Shown: one piece after another, positions 8,284 through 17,661 of the stretch
How the letters are laid out: each line of letters starts with the position of its first letter
Numbering within the stretch: position 1 is the stretch's first letter
NCBI RefSeq assembly: GCF_010501035.1
Contig: NZ_QVMH01000022.1
Coordinates: forward strand, 1-32,354
Direction of reading: 5' to 3'
Origin: Paludibacter sp. 221
Lineage (GTDB): Bacteria; Bacteroidota; Bacteroidia; Bacteroidales; Paludibacteraceae
DNA length: 32,354 bases
The notes under the pieces: generated by a model
Database searches by the model: none
What the model was told of the DNA's origin: nothing
What the model saw: only the letters and a program-made list of their open reading frames with translations
Made by a program: the position numbers and the translations under genes

Positions 8284-10479
8284 TTACTCCGCTGTAATTT
8301 CAATCACCCTGCTGTTTGTTTGTCCTGTTGTGAACACGTTCAATCCTATTTTCATCAGAAAATCGCCTGAGAATGTTTCTCCATTTCCCCTCATGTTGGA
8401 TTTACGTTCGGGAATAAGGTTGATTTCTTCTATTTTGTATTTTTTGTCAGGGTCAAGTCCTTGTAGCTTTACCGACATTGTTTTTTCACCCATGCGAGGG
8501 TGAATATCATAAGAAAACAAAACAGCTTTAGTTTTTTCTTCATTAGCATACATCACCGACATGTGGTTTGTCTCATAAGGAGAAACCAAACGATACTGGT
8601 CACCATCCAGAATAACAGGTTTCAGGCGTTTATAATCGGCTACAGCCTGTTGACAGAATTTCTGGTCGGTTTCGCTCATTTCGTGGGTGCGGATGTCAAA
8701 TCCCATTTTACACATCATAGCCACATCTACACGGAATTTTATACTGGTACGACGATTCCAGCTTGTTACGTGGGCATCCATCGACTTAGCCGGAAAAAAC
8801 TGTGAAAAGCCCCACTGTATGTAAATACGCTCGATAGGGTCGGTATTATCACTACACCAAAACTCGGTAAAGTACTTAAGCGATTCATAATCGCATCGTC
8901 CACCCCCTCCGGCGCAAAGCATCATCGGCAAATCGGGATATTTCTCGTTCACACGTTTGAACACATTCACCACCCCTCTGTTGTGGTCTATATACAACTG
9001 GTTTTGTTTTGTTTTCAGGTATGGAGAATAAATATTGGTTATAGGGCTGTTACAATCCCATTTAAGAAATGCTACATCCGGATTTTCACTCATAATATTA
9101 TCCACTACGCCAAAAACAAAATCCTGCACCTTAGGATTGCTCATATCCAGCACCAACTGGCTGCGATAATAATAAGGCTCACGGTTTGGCAAGCGTATTG
9201 CCCAATCGGGGTGTTTTTCAATCAATTCACTCTCAGGGCTAATCATTTCGGGTTCTATCCATATGCCAAATTTCACACCGTTTTCTTTGGCCTTTTCCAC
9301 CAAAAACGGAATTCCATGTGGAAGTTTGTCTTTTGTAACATCCCAATCCCCTAAAGTAGTAGTCGCTTTTTCGCGTGGGTATTTATTGCCAAACCAACCA
9401 TCGTCCAACAGAAACATATCAACGCCAAGCATCCTGGCCTCGCCCATAATATCTACCAGCTTATCCTCATCAAAATTAAACTGTGTTGCTTCCCAGTTGT
9501 TGAGCAGGGTCAGACGGTCACCTTTCCCATCTTTCAACTGGTAATTGCGCGCCCATGTGTGAAAGTTACGGCTTGCCTTGCTTGTGCCGTCTTTACTGAT
9601 TGTAAAAATAAACTCAGGCGTTACAAAATTTTCTTTTGGTTTCAGCTCATAGTTTGATGCATAAGGATTAATTCCCGATATAATACGCAGGTTACTTGAA
9701 TTGTCTACTTCAAATGTAAACTGAAAATTACCCGACCAGGCTAATGTACCAAGTACAACCGTTCCTTGTTGCTCTTGGGCTGGTTGCCCTAAACCAACCT
9801 GAAAAAACGGAGAAACGTGCATAGCGGCCCGCGATCCAAGTTTTGTTTCAAGTATTTTTTTGCCGAATTGTAATTGCTGGGTACTCATACGTGCTTCCAT
9901 AGCCCAGTCGCCGCTAAATTCAGTCAGGTAATAAGCAGGGCTTTCAAAATAAAGCATAGACGACGCATAACGGCTTATAGTCACAGGTTTCTTTTCGGTA
10001 TGGTTAATTTCAGTCCAGGTTTTTATTATGTTCTCTTTGCCGAAAGTATGATATACGAGCTTTACATTTACAGGATAAACGTCATCCTTCAAGTTGATAA
10101 CTGTTTCGGTCACGTTGTCGTCTATCTTATTTACTTCATGCGAAACATAACGAAAAATGGATGTCATATTTCCATCGTTATGCTGGATGGCAAAAGCAGG
10201 TTCGAAGAAATCTTCAGCCCCCGATGCCGGATACACTTCCCAACCACGAGCCGATACGCTTCCTTCGGAACCGCCTTTGAGGCTGAACGAAAGAGCTTTA
10301 AATTCTGATTCATTCATCAGTTTATCGCCCAGGTAAGCCTGATAAACACGCTTGCTTTGAGGTGCAACACGGATAACCAAGTCGATATCGTCAGTTGAGA
10401 TACGAATAAACTCAGACTGGCTTATTAATGGGAGAGAAAATAAACCAATCAAGAGAAATGATAAAAAAAACTTCTTCAT
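8284..10479 (-). CDS. Secreted GH36 alpha-galactosidase
   Basis: This retaining exo-glycosidase removes terminal alpha-linked galactose (some family members act on alpha-GalNAc). The 731-residue product has a signal peptide (about 1-20, ending LISQS), a beta-sandwich N-terminal GH36 domain (about 25-310) and the (beta/alpha)8 barrel with FLLDDGWFG (357-364). The nucleophile is predicted as D475 in KWDCN and the acid/base as D544 in SDNTDP. All key residues are present. It is the last gene of the cluster, 90 bases after the MGH1-like gene, and is followed by a strong terminator. It is a clear paralogue of the NPCBM-GH36 protein two genes upstream but lacks the NPCBM module. The exact substrate cannot be read from sequence. 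Confidence 0.93.
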   Translation of the reverse strand: MKKFFLSFLLIGLFSLPLISQSEFIRISTDDIDLVIRVAPQSKRVYQAYLGDKLMNESEFKALSFSLKGGSEGSVSARGWEVYPASGAEDFFEPAFAIQHNDGNMTSIFRYVSHEVNKIDDNVTETVINLKDDVYPVNVKLVYHTFGKENIIKTWTEINHTEKKPVTISRYASSMLYFESPAYYLTEFSGDWAMEARMSTQQLQFGKKILETKLGSRAAMHVSPFFQVGLGQPAQEQQGTVVLGTLAWSGNFQFTFEVDNSSNLRIISGINPYASNYELKPKENFVTPEFIFTISKDGTSKASRNFHTWARNYQLKDGKGDRLTLLNNWEATQFNFDEDKLVDIMGEARMLGVDMFLLDDGWFGNKYPREKATTTLGDWDVTKDKLPHGIPFLVEKAKENGVKFGIWIEPEMISPESELIEKHPDWAIRLPNREPYYYRSQLVLDMSNPKVQDFVFGVVDNIMSENPDVAFLKWDCNSPITNIYSPYLKTKQNQLYIDHNRGVVNVFKRVNEKYPDLPMMLCAGGGGRCDYESLKYFTEFWCSDNTDPIERIYIQWGFSQFFPAKSMDAHVTSWNRRTSIKFRVDVAMMCKMGFDIRTHEMSETDQKFCQQAVADYKRLKPVILDGDQYRLVSPYETNHMSVMYANEEKTKAVLFSYDIHPRMGEKTMSVKLQGLDPDKKYKIEEINLIPERKSNMRGNGETFSGDFLMKIGLNVFTTGQTNSRVIEITAE

Positions 10480-10569
10480 TTTAATAGTGTTTGATATTAT
10501 TGAGTTAATACTACTTTTTTAATACCGTCATTTAGGGTGATGATATCTATCAATGTACAAAAAATCACA

Positions 10570-12231
10570 TTATTTCACGATAAAATTATTCGTACCCGGT
10601 TGTACATCAAAAACAGAGGATTTATCATGAAACAGAACTGTCAGTTTATATGGCTTATCCGACTGAACTGTCAGAAACGCTTTTGCTTTTTCATTTCTGC
10701 GTTCATTACAAATAACAGAAGTAGTGATGTCCGCCATACGAAGATTTTCAACTCCATGCCTGTCAGTACGCCGTAGGTCATAAGTCAAAATTTTATCCGC
10801 TCCATTTAAGCGGAACCCAAGCACATTCTCAATTAACAAGGCAATAGGTCCCACACCAGTCCAACCCACAAAATTGGTTCTGCAAAACTTGGTCGAATCA
10901 TAGTCATGTGTTCCCGGAACAAATTTTCCGTCTATTTTTTCAGGAGCATAATTCTCCCACAAAGTGCCCGTTGTCAGAAACACCTGATACAACCCTTCTA
11001 TATATCGCTCCGAAGCCTCTTTTGCAAAAGCGTTATCGCCTACCTGCTCAATACCTTTAATTGTAGCATAATTTGTAGGTGCCCAAACCGCACCTTGCCA
11101 ATAGCCACCGTTAGCATGATATTCGGGGTATGATGCCGCCAACGAAGGAAAAGGAATATCTTTCCAGAACAAAGCAGGATTTTTTAAATTGTTTATCAAG
11201 GCTTCACTTTGCCCGGCAGATGTAATTTCGGCTAACATAGGCCAGAAACAGGCTATTGTTTTCCATTTGGTTTGCACTCCGGCAGTATCTACATCGTAAT
11301 ACAGGCCATCTTCTTCATTCCACATCCAATAATTAATCCTGGCTGCAATCTCGGCAGATTTCTTTTTATATTTCTCTGCTTTTTCAATGTAGCCTAACTC
11401 CTCACAAATAACAGCAATGTTATTGCATTGAATTACCATCTGGCTCGACATGTCTACCCAGCCCTGATGGTCGGAAGCCCAATGGGTCCTTTTTCTGCCA
11501 TTGTCTCTCGGAGTATTATCCATCCCCGAAGCCTGCCCATTACTCCAATACAATTTATGCGGCGTATCCTCTCCTATCCTTGCTTTTTCTACAAATTCAA
11601 AGTATTTTTCCAAAACCGGAAGTATGTGCTGAAAACGAGACTTATCGCCTGTCACTTTGTAATTTTCAACCTCAGCCCAGCTAAACAAGGGAGGATTGAT
11701 TAAATTGGAATTATTGTCGTCAAACCAGTCTTTTCCTGTTATTTCATCTATCCTGCGGCAGATACTGCCATTTAATTTTTGACGGCAATAAAAGTTATCA
11801 AAGGACCGGATGCCGGGAAAAATATGATGTGCATATTTTCCAAACATTGTCATAAATATAATATCCCACTGAAAAATAGAATTATCAAAGGCCTCGTCAT
11901 ACCAATTCGAAACAAAAGGAGAACCCTCTACCGGAGCTTTAATATTGTTGAACAGCAACTGCCAGCATTTATCATACATATCTACCCACCCCTTATTATT
12001 ATCCAATATAGGCTTGGGTAGCAAATGTTTATTATCTTCATAAGAAGGAATTGGTTGCGGCACGTATTTTTTCTTATAAAAATATGCTCCCCTCTCCTCC
12101 GGTTGAGTTATATTATTATTTGAAGAATTATGATTTATCCCTTCCGAAGCGGGAAATGAGCCATTTGCCTGCAAAAAAAATGTAAAGCAAAAAAGCAGGG
12201 ATAGTATTAATGATTTTTTTTCCATTATCAT
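10570..12231 (-). CDS. Secreted MGH1-like (GH63-type, clan GH-G) glycoside hydrolase
   Basis: This 553-residue secreted protein has a predicted (alpha/alpha)6-barrel of the MGH1/GH63/trehalase type. After a signal peptide (about 1-24) comes a low-complexity Asn/Ser linker (33-42). The catalytic region covers about 85-470. Motifs include SGMDNTPR with D238 as likely general acid, HQGWVDMSSQ (255-264), GGYWQGAVWAPTNY (375-388) and LWENYAP with E426 as likely general base. Members of this group act by inversion on alpha-glucosides, mannosylglycerate or other alpha-linked sugars, so the substrate is open. It lies 18 bases after the NPCBM-GH36 gene and 90 before GH36, so it is surely in the same operon. 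The start could be either of two ATGs two codons apart. Confidence 0.82.
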   Translation of the reverse strand: MIMEKKSLILSLLFCFTFFLQANGSFPASEGINHNSSNNNITQPEERGAYFYKKKYVPQPIPSYEDNKHLLPKPILDNNKGWVDMYDKCWQLLFNNIKAPVEGSPFVSNWYDEAFDNSIFQWDIIFMTMFGKYAHHIFPGIRSFDNFYCRQKLNGSICRRIDEITGKDWFDDNNSNLINPPLFSWAEVENYKVTGDKSRFQHILPVLEKYFEFVEKARIGEDTPHKLYWSNGQASGMDNTPRDNGRKRTHWASDHQGWVDMSSQMVIQCNNIAVICEELGYIEKAEKYKKKSAEIAARINYWMWNEEDGLYYDVDTAGVQTKWKTIACFWPMLAEITSAGQSEALINNLKNPALFWKDIPFPSLAASYPEYHANGGYWQGAVWAPTNYATIKGIEQVGDNAFAKEASERYIEGLYQVFLTTGTLWENYAPEKIDGKFVPGTHDYDSTKFCRTNFVGWTGVGPIALLIENVLGFRLNGADKILTYDLRRTDRHGVENLRMADITTSVICNERRNEKAKAFLTVQSDKPYKLTVLFHDKSSVFDVQPGTNNFIVK

Positions 12232-12249
12232 AATTCTTAAAATACCGCC

Positions 12250-14844
12250 TTATTTCACATACAGATACACCGATGCACTGTCAAAACGTTTCTTACAATT
12301 AAAATCAAGCCCTTTTTCCATCAGTTCTTTTCCTGAAAGTGTTTTGCCATTCTGAATACAAGCGGCAGCATCTGCCGAGTCTATATTCACTTCGTCAATT
12401 GTATAATTTAAATCGGGATTTAAGCCTTGCAATGCTACATTTAAGCCTTCGCTCGAATCGCGAACCTGATAAACAAAAACAACAGCTTTTTCCTTTTTAT
12501 CATTCTCCACATACGAAACAACCGAACGCGATGTTTCGTAAGGCGATACTAAACGGTATAAATCGCCCAACTGTACTACAGGGCGTAGCTTTGTTTTATA
12601 CGCTTCTAATGATCGTTTTGTTATTTTCTTTTCCTCTTCCGTCATTTTCAATGGATTGGCATCCATACCCAAACAGCCACTCATCGCTACGTCAAACGCA
12701 AATTTAAATGGTTGATGCCCCATGTGTGTTACGTGTGCTCCATGCGTTTTTGCAGGAAAAACATGTGACGCTCCCCATTGAACGAACACTCGTTTCAACG
12801 GGTTAGTGTTATCACTTGTCCAGAACTCATGGAAATAGCGCATTGCTCCATAGTCGCAACGTCCGCCACCGGCAGCGCAAAGCATCATTTGCAAATCAGG
12901 ATTCAAGCGAACCGATTCACTGAATATCCGGTATAGCCCGCGAGTATATTCATACCACAAATGCTGCTGTTTATCTCCAAGATATTGCGAATACGGATTG
13001 TGAAACGGGCTATTGCAATCCCATTTTACAAAAGTAATACCCGGATTGCTTTTCAGTATATTATCAAATGCGCCGATACAAAAATCCTGCACCTGAGGAT
13101 TAGTCAAATCCAACACATACTGCCCACGTTGCAAATGCGGGGTACGCTGAGGGTCAGTCAGCAGCCACTCAGGATGCTCTGTTACAAGATGCGCTTCCGG
13201 ATTGGCCATTTCCATCTCTACCCAAAGCCCAAAATCAATACCTACCTTTCCGGCCGCTTCTATCAGAGGCTTCATGCCATCAGGGTGCATTTTTGGGGTA
13301 GGATTCCATTCGCCAAGTACACGCGCCTTATCCGGCAATCCGAACCAGCCATCGTCAAGCAAGAATAGTTCAAAGCCTAAATCATGGGCTGGCTGTAAAA
13401 ACGGAATAATTACATTATCGGCAGTATTCATTCCGGTAGCTTCCCAGTTGTTGAATATTGTACGAAGTTCCGTTTCCCCATCGCGTATACCATAGGCACG
13501 AGCCCAACGGTGCAGATTGCGCGAAGCCTCGCCCTTACCCTGCGTAGAATAAGTATAAATCAGCGAAGGGGTGATATAACGCCGACCTGCCGGCAAAGTA
13601 TAATCGGCCGACCAAGGGTTAGTACCCGAAACAACTGATAAATAGCCGTAAGTGGTCAGTTCAAATTTCAGTTGATAATTGCCCGACCAAGCCAGCGTCC
13701 CGGCAAGCACTTCGCCCGAAGTTTCAGTAGCCTGTTCGTTCAAAGTAATCATAAAATGCGGCTGCCGTCCGTTTGAGCTGGTTATCCCCCAACGGTTTTC
13801 TATCACTTTTGAGCCTACTGTCAGCGGATATTCGTCTACATTAAATTCGTTCATCCAGTCGCCTGTAAATTGTGTCAACCAGTAATTGCGCGTACGGCTA
13901 CGCAATGTCAGAGCTGACGATGCGGCCTGTTTTATGGTCACATCGCCTTCCTCATTATGATAAACTTCTGTCCATTGCTCTATTACATTTTGCTTTGCAT
14001 AGGCTTTGTAATACAGCTCGGTATAAAGCGGATATACAGAATCTTTGAGTTTAATGTATGTAAGTGTTATATTATCATCCACCTTTGTAGTCTTATGCTC
14101 TACGTATTTCAACATGGTAGATGTGTGCCCATTATGATGTACAACATGTAAGGCAGGTTCTCCCCAATACACTATTTGTTTACCGCTTTGTATAGTTGAG
14201 TAAGCCTGTTCTTTCTGTACACCCGAAGCAAAAGTAACTTCCAGACCTGCTTTTCGGCCTATGTATTGTTGCATGAGGTTGTCCTCAGCATCCACCGACA
14301 ACAACAACAAATTATTGTCCGTACTGATTTCTATTAAACGACGGCTCGATACTGCAACCGGTTTACCCTCTTTCATATCAAAGTAAGCCTCTGCCCAGTC
14401 TGCATGATCATTACTTATGCCATCGCCGCCCGACAAAGCCTCAAGTACTAATGTTTGCACCCCATTCAAGTTAATGTTAACTTTTTTAGGTTTGTCTCCT
14501 TTACGCATCAGGGGCGACTTGAACACCTCTTTATCGTCGGCCGTTATCCTAAACACAACAGACCCAGCCGAAGTAACTTCATCATCTACACCTACAAGGG
14601 CTGTAAAACGAGCGGCACGCCCTTCCAACGCTATCATCATTTTACTATCGGCATGCGTGCCTACTCCGTTCCGGTACACTTTGCCACCCATCGTCAGCGG
14701 GTTTCCATCTATGCTCCTATTAGCTTTGGCCGAGCTCCAGCCTGTAGTCATCATACTTAGGTTAAGTTCACTCAACGGGATTCGATTTTGAGCCAGCAGC
14801 ACTACCGGCAACAGGATAAAAAGGCTAAGAATAATTTTTTTCAT
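12250..14844 (-). CDS. Secreted NPCBM-GH36 alpha-galactosidase
   Basis: This 864-residue exo-alpha-galactosidase carries an extra carbohydrate-binding module. A signal peptide (1-19, ending VLLAQ) is followed by an NPCBM-type beta-sandwich (about 22-156; note YRNGVGTHADS and the following charged strands). Next come the GH36 N-terminal domain (about 165-450) and the catalytic barrel with FLLDDGWFG (494-502). The predicted nucleophile is D609 in KWDCN and the acid/base D678 in SDNTNP. NPCBM modules in related enzymes bind galactose-type sugars, suggesting anchoring to an insoluble or polymeric substrate (inference). It starts 56 bases after a DUF4488 lipoprotein gene and runs tightly into the MGH1-like gene. 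Confidence 0.93.
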   Translation of the reverse strand: MKKIILSLFILLPVVLLAQNRIPLSELNLSMMTTGWSSAKANRSIDGNPLTMGGKVYRNGVGTHADSKMMIALEGRAARFTALVGVDDEVTSAGSVVFRITADDKEVFKSPLMRKGDKPKKVNINLNGVQTLVLEALSGGDGISNDHADWAEAYFDMKEGKPVAVSSRRLIEISTDNNLLLLSVDAEDNLMQQYIGRKAGLEVTFASGVQKEQAYSTIQSGKQIVYWGEPALHVVHHNGHTSTMLKYVEHKTTKVDDNITLTYIKLKDSVYPLYTELYYKAYAKQNVIEQWTEVYHNEEGDVTIKQAASSALTLRSRTRNYWLTQFTGDWMNEFNVDEYPLTVGSKVIENRWGITSSNGRQPHFMITLNEQATETSGEVLAGTLAWSGNYQLKFELTTYGYLSVVSGTNPWSADYTLPAGRRYITPSLIYTYSTQGKGEASRNLHRWARAYGIRDGETELRTIFNNWEATGMNTADNVIIPFLQPAHDLGFELFLLDDGWFGLPDKARVLGEWNPTPKMHPDGMKPLIEAAGKVGIDFGLWVEMEMANPEAHLVTEHPEWLLTDPQRTPHLQRGQYVLDLTNPQVQDFCIGAFDNILKSNPGITFVKWDCNSPFHNPYSQYLGDKQQHLWYEYTRGLYRIFSESVRLNPDLQMMLCAAGGGRCDYGAMRYFHEFWTSDNTNPLKRVFVQWGASHVFPAKTHGAHVTHMGHQPFKFAFDVAMSGCLGMDANPLKMTEEEKKITKRSLEAYKTKLRPVVQLGDLYRLVSPYETSRSVVSYVENDKKEKAVVFVYQVRDSSEGLNVALQGLNPDLNYTIDEVNIDSADAAACIQNGKTLSGKELMEKGLDFNCKKRFDSASVYLYVK

Positions 14845-14900
14845 AAAGGAGAGATTTTCTTTTCAAGGATAATTTAAAATTTTGATTGTATTTGTTTTTT

Positions 14901-15446
14901 CTATTCTACCGAAAAAGGACGACCTAAATTAACCTTCACCCACAGTTCGTTAGTCTTACGGCTCATAACAGTCCCATCAGGCATCGGGATTTTATTCTCG
15001 TAGGTCAGCACCATACGGTTTTCATCTAAAAACATATAAGACAACTCATTAGTAGCACCATCGTGCAGAGGATTGGATGTAGATCTTTCTACATATTCAA
15101 CATACCTATTTTCAGAAGGGTATATCTTATATATCCCAACAGCAGTCTGAACTGATTTAAAGGGGATAAAGCCCTCATTTCCTTTCAGGCTATTAGAAAC
15201 TGATAGGGAATTATGAGACAAAAAGAGATTAGTAAACGTTCCGTCGCCGCTTATCAGCTTAAAAAACGGCAAACGAGTATTATTAAACATATAAACCAAC
15301 TCGTCCACACTTCCGGGGTAATCCATACACATTTGCCATACACCTGTCAACGGATGTTCGGTATATTTGCTTTTGTTATTTCCCGAGGAGCAACTTGCAC
15401 CAAACAAAATAGTTACAAAAAGAACGAAATAAAGTTGTTTCTTCAT
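14901..15446 (-). CDS. DUF4488-like lipoprotein
   Basis: This 181-residue predicted lipoprotein has lipobox FGASC (C19) followed by a Ser/Asn/Lys linker. Its single DUF4488-like domain runs from GVWQMC to NELWVKVNLGRPF. Compared with the 155-residue copy at 6624 it has an insertion of about 25 residues in the middle. This is shared with the copy at 21022, as is the stretch RLPFFK followed by SGDG and NLF. It lies between another DUF4488 gene (54 bases upstream) and NPCBM-GH36 (56 bases downstream). Function is unknown; a periplasmic ligand-binding or chaperone-like role is only inference. Confidence 0.75.
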   Translation of the reverse strand: MKKQLYFVLFVTILFGASCSSGNNKSKYTEHPLTGVWQMCMDYPGSVDELVYMFNNTRLPFFKLISGDGTFTNLFLSHNSLSVSNSLKGNEGFIPFKSVQTAVGIYKIYPSENRYVEYVERSTSNPLHDGATNELSYMFLDENRMVLTYENKIPMPDGTVMSRKTNELWVKVNLGRPFSVE

Positions 15447-15500
15447 GACATAGCTTATTTTAGTTTATAATTGAGAGACTGTTTTTAAATATATATCCAC

Positions 15501-16004
15501 CTATTTTATACTATCTGCCACATTGTTTTTTGAGACTTCAAAAGGATTGCCATAAGGAACTTTCACCCACAGCTCGTCCACTTTCTCATTAATAATAAGC
15601 CCTTCATAATCTGTCTTCGTAGGATAAGAAAGTTTCAGGTATTTTCCATTTATCAGTTCACACTGCATCACGTTTTTATAGTTATCATGCAGCGGGTTAG
15701 TGTACGATTTTTCCACACACTCCACATACTCGCTCAGAGAAGCTACTTTATAAGTACCATACACAGTGATGTAAGTATTGCGCGACAGTATCATATTGGA
15801 AAACCTGCCGTTATCAGAAATAATTTTATACTGCGGCATCCGTGCATTTTCATAAGGGGCTATAGTAGGCATACCGTCGTACGAAGTACCACATAGCTGC
15901 CATATCCCTACAAAATCGGAAACTACCGGTACTTTCTTGGTTTTATCATTACACCCGGCTAAAAATAACGCCGCAAAACATACAAAAAACACAATCCTTT
16001 TCAT
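15501..16004 (-). CDS. DUF4488-like lipoprotein
   Basis: This 167-residue predicted lipoprotein has lipobox FLAGC (C18). The DUF4488-like domain shows GVWQLC-type opening residues (here GIWQLC), the central VECVEKSYTNPLHD segment and the closing DELWVKVPYGNPF. The C-terminus extends about 14 residues beyond the domain. It follows the DUF4832 gene after a 76-base gap that contains a hairpin, so it may begin a sub-operon with the next DUF4488 gene and the glycosidases. No catalytic motif is visible. It is one of five DUF4488 copies here, and the ligand is unknown. Confidence 0.75.
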   Translation of the reverse strand: MKRIVFFVCFAALFLAGCNDKTKKVPVVSDFVGIWQLCGTSYDGMPTIAPYENARMPQYKIISDNGRFSNMILSRNTYITVYGTYKVASLSEYVECVEKSYTNPLHDNYKNVMQCELINGKYLKLSYPTKTDYEGLIINEKVDELWVKVPYGNPFEVSKNNVADSIK

Positions 16005-16047
16005 TTCTCTAAAAAATAATTAATGCCTACTAAAAACAGTTTGAGGG

Positions 16048-16072
16048 AGGGCATGAGACAAGCCCATGCCCT
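16048..16072 (-). terminator. Hairpin after the DUF4832 gene, weak terminator or processing site
   Basis: AGGGCATG (16048-16055) pairs with CATGCCCT (16065-16072) around a nine-base loop. It lies just after the stop at 16081 in minus-strand direction. The T-run that follows is interrupted (CCCTCAAACTGTTTTTA), so it may only reduce transcription or stabilise an mRNA end inside the cluster. Confidence 0.5.
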
Positions 16073-16080
16073 TGCTATTA

Positions 16081-17646
16081 CTACAATGTTGCTGTTCCTA
16101 TTATATTCACAACTCTGGTTTTATCTTTATTAGTCCAATGAGTTGCTTTTCCGTTGTCTGTCGAGAATTTAATCTGATATTCGGGCAAATCTTTTATCGA
16201 CACCTCATTGTCCAACACAGTCAAGCCTACTTTATATGTTCCTGCTGCAACCTGAGGATTTACACTACCCGATATTGTATGTACAAGCAATTCGTCAGGC
16301 TTATCCACAGCCCAAGGCTGCCATGCTTTCGGGTTCACATCATCCAGTTTTATTTCTTTGGCTATCTGGTTGTTCGAATCTATCAACACCAAAAATACCG
16401 ACTTCGGGTTATGTACGGTAGCAAATCCGGTGTTAGTTACACGAATATCGTATTGCAACTTTTCTCCGTCCTTATTAAAAGTTGCTTCTTTTACATTGAG
16501 GCGATAACCTAAATGGTCGCGAACGAACTGATAAAACGAACGAATTACAAACTTACCATCTTCTTTAAAATAATCCTGATCGAAGAAAATACCCAGACGC
16601 TCCAATTTTGCAGGATAAACCTTTACAGTTCTCCAATACTTGATATTGTTGTAAAAGTTTTGTGTTATATCCATCGCCACATAGTGGTGCAATTTCAAAA
16701 TCGGGAATAAACCATCTGTATCCAACATAAAATCGAGCCCCCATGTTGGGTCGGTTTTTCCTTCGTGAGGTACCTCGCCACTTACATAAGCGTCAAAAGA
16801 TTCTTTTGCCACTTGTTTGTATTGGTCATCTTTCGGGCAACCAAAATCGCTTCCTCCACATGCCATTGGGTGTTGGCCTCCGGTAAAGTAGTCATTATTA
16901 AAACCAATACGATTATAATCATCGGCACTTATCTCCGGCTTTAAGCCATTTTTACGAGAACAATAACGCATCTCCATACCATAACCTTCGGGGATACCGG
17001 CAAGTAAGGCTTTCATTATAGCATTGTTCTCCGAAGTAGAAAAAGAGGGGGTCCATTCGCCCCATTGCCCGATAAACCCGGACTGAATAACTGAGATTAC
17101 ATCAATATTTTCCGTTATCACCGGAGCCAATTGTTGCGCATGCTTCAATGTTCTTTCAGCCGTAGGATAAAGGTTTTTGGGCAATGTATGCTCATTACGA
17201 TAAGCAAAACGTAGAATTGCTTTATAACCACTGTCGCGCAACGTTTGGAACAGTGTTTTTATATTATTAATTGCCGATTCGGGTATAACGTCAACTTCGC
17301 GAAATTCCTGCAAATACATATACAATTGAGTAAGTGTAATGCTGTCTTCTTCTGTTTTCAGTTCTTCAGTTCTTGTACGGATAAACCCATCAGGATAATA
17401 TTCAAAATCTTCGTCTACTTCCAGTATTTGTCCTACTCCTGAGCCATATGGGTTAAACATAGTTTCAGGCGTGCCGGCTGTAATCACAAAGTTACATTCC
17501 AGATGAAGTCCTCTGTCCGGATTTCTCAGAGCTTCTTTACTTACAATATCTTCGGATGCTTTTGATGACAGAAACAGGCTCTGAGCCATTAAAAAAGAGG
17601 AAGAAGATATTATCAAGATAAAAAATAAATTAATCAGTCTTTTCAT
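16081..17646 (-). CDS. Secreted DUF4874/DUF4832 protein (copy 1)
   Basis: This 521-residue secreted protein has a signal peptide (about 1-22). The N-terminal part carries NPDRGLHLE (42-50) and GQWGEW (193-198) within what looks like a TIM-barrel-like fold, as in DUF4874. The C-terminal part (about 250-510) fits DUF4832 and ends in a beta-rich domain. The family is found in polysaccharide-degrading Bacteroidota, but I know of no proven activity. The acidic residues around GEW could be catalytic, but that is speculation. It starts 15 bases after the ricin-like gene. It shares clear similarity over its full length with the copy at 19432, including identical DHLGYRLNV and DSNNQ segments, so the two arose by duplication. 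Confidence 0.8.
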   Translation of the reverse strand: MKRLINLFFILIISSSSFLMAQSLFLSSKASEDIVSKEALRNPDRGLHLECNFVITAGTPETMFNPYGSGVGQILEVDEDFEYYPDGFIRTRTEELKTEEDSITLTQLYMYLQEFREVDVIPESAINNIKTLFQTLRDSGYKAILRFAYRNEHTLPKNLYPTAERTLKHAQQLAPVITENIDVISVIQSGFIGQWGEWTPSFSTSENNAIMKALLAGIPEGYGMEMRYCSRKNGLKPEISADDYNRIGFNNDYFTGGQHPMACGGSDFGCPKDDQYKQVAKESFDAYVSGEVPHEGKTDPTWGLDFMLDTDGLFPILKLHHYVAMDITQNFYNNIKYWRTVKVYPAKLERLGIFFDQDYFKEDGKFVIRSFYQFVRDHLGYRLNVKEATFNKDGEKLQYDIRVTNTGFATVHNPKSVFLVLIDSNNQIAKEIKLDDVNPKAWQPWAVDKPDELLVHTISGSVNPQVAAGTYKVGLTVLDNEVSIKDLPEYQIKFSTDNGKATHWTNKDKTRVVNIIGTATL

Positions 17647-17661
17647 GATAGTTCCGATTTA

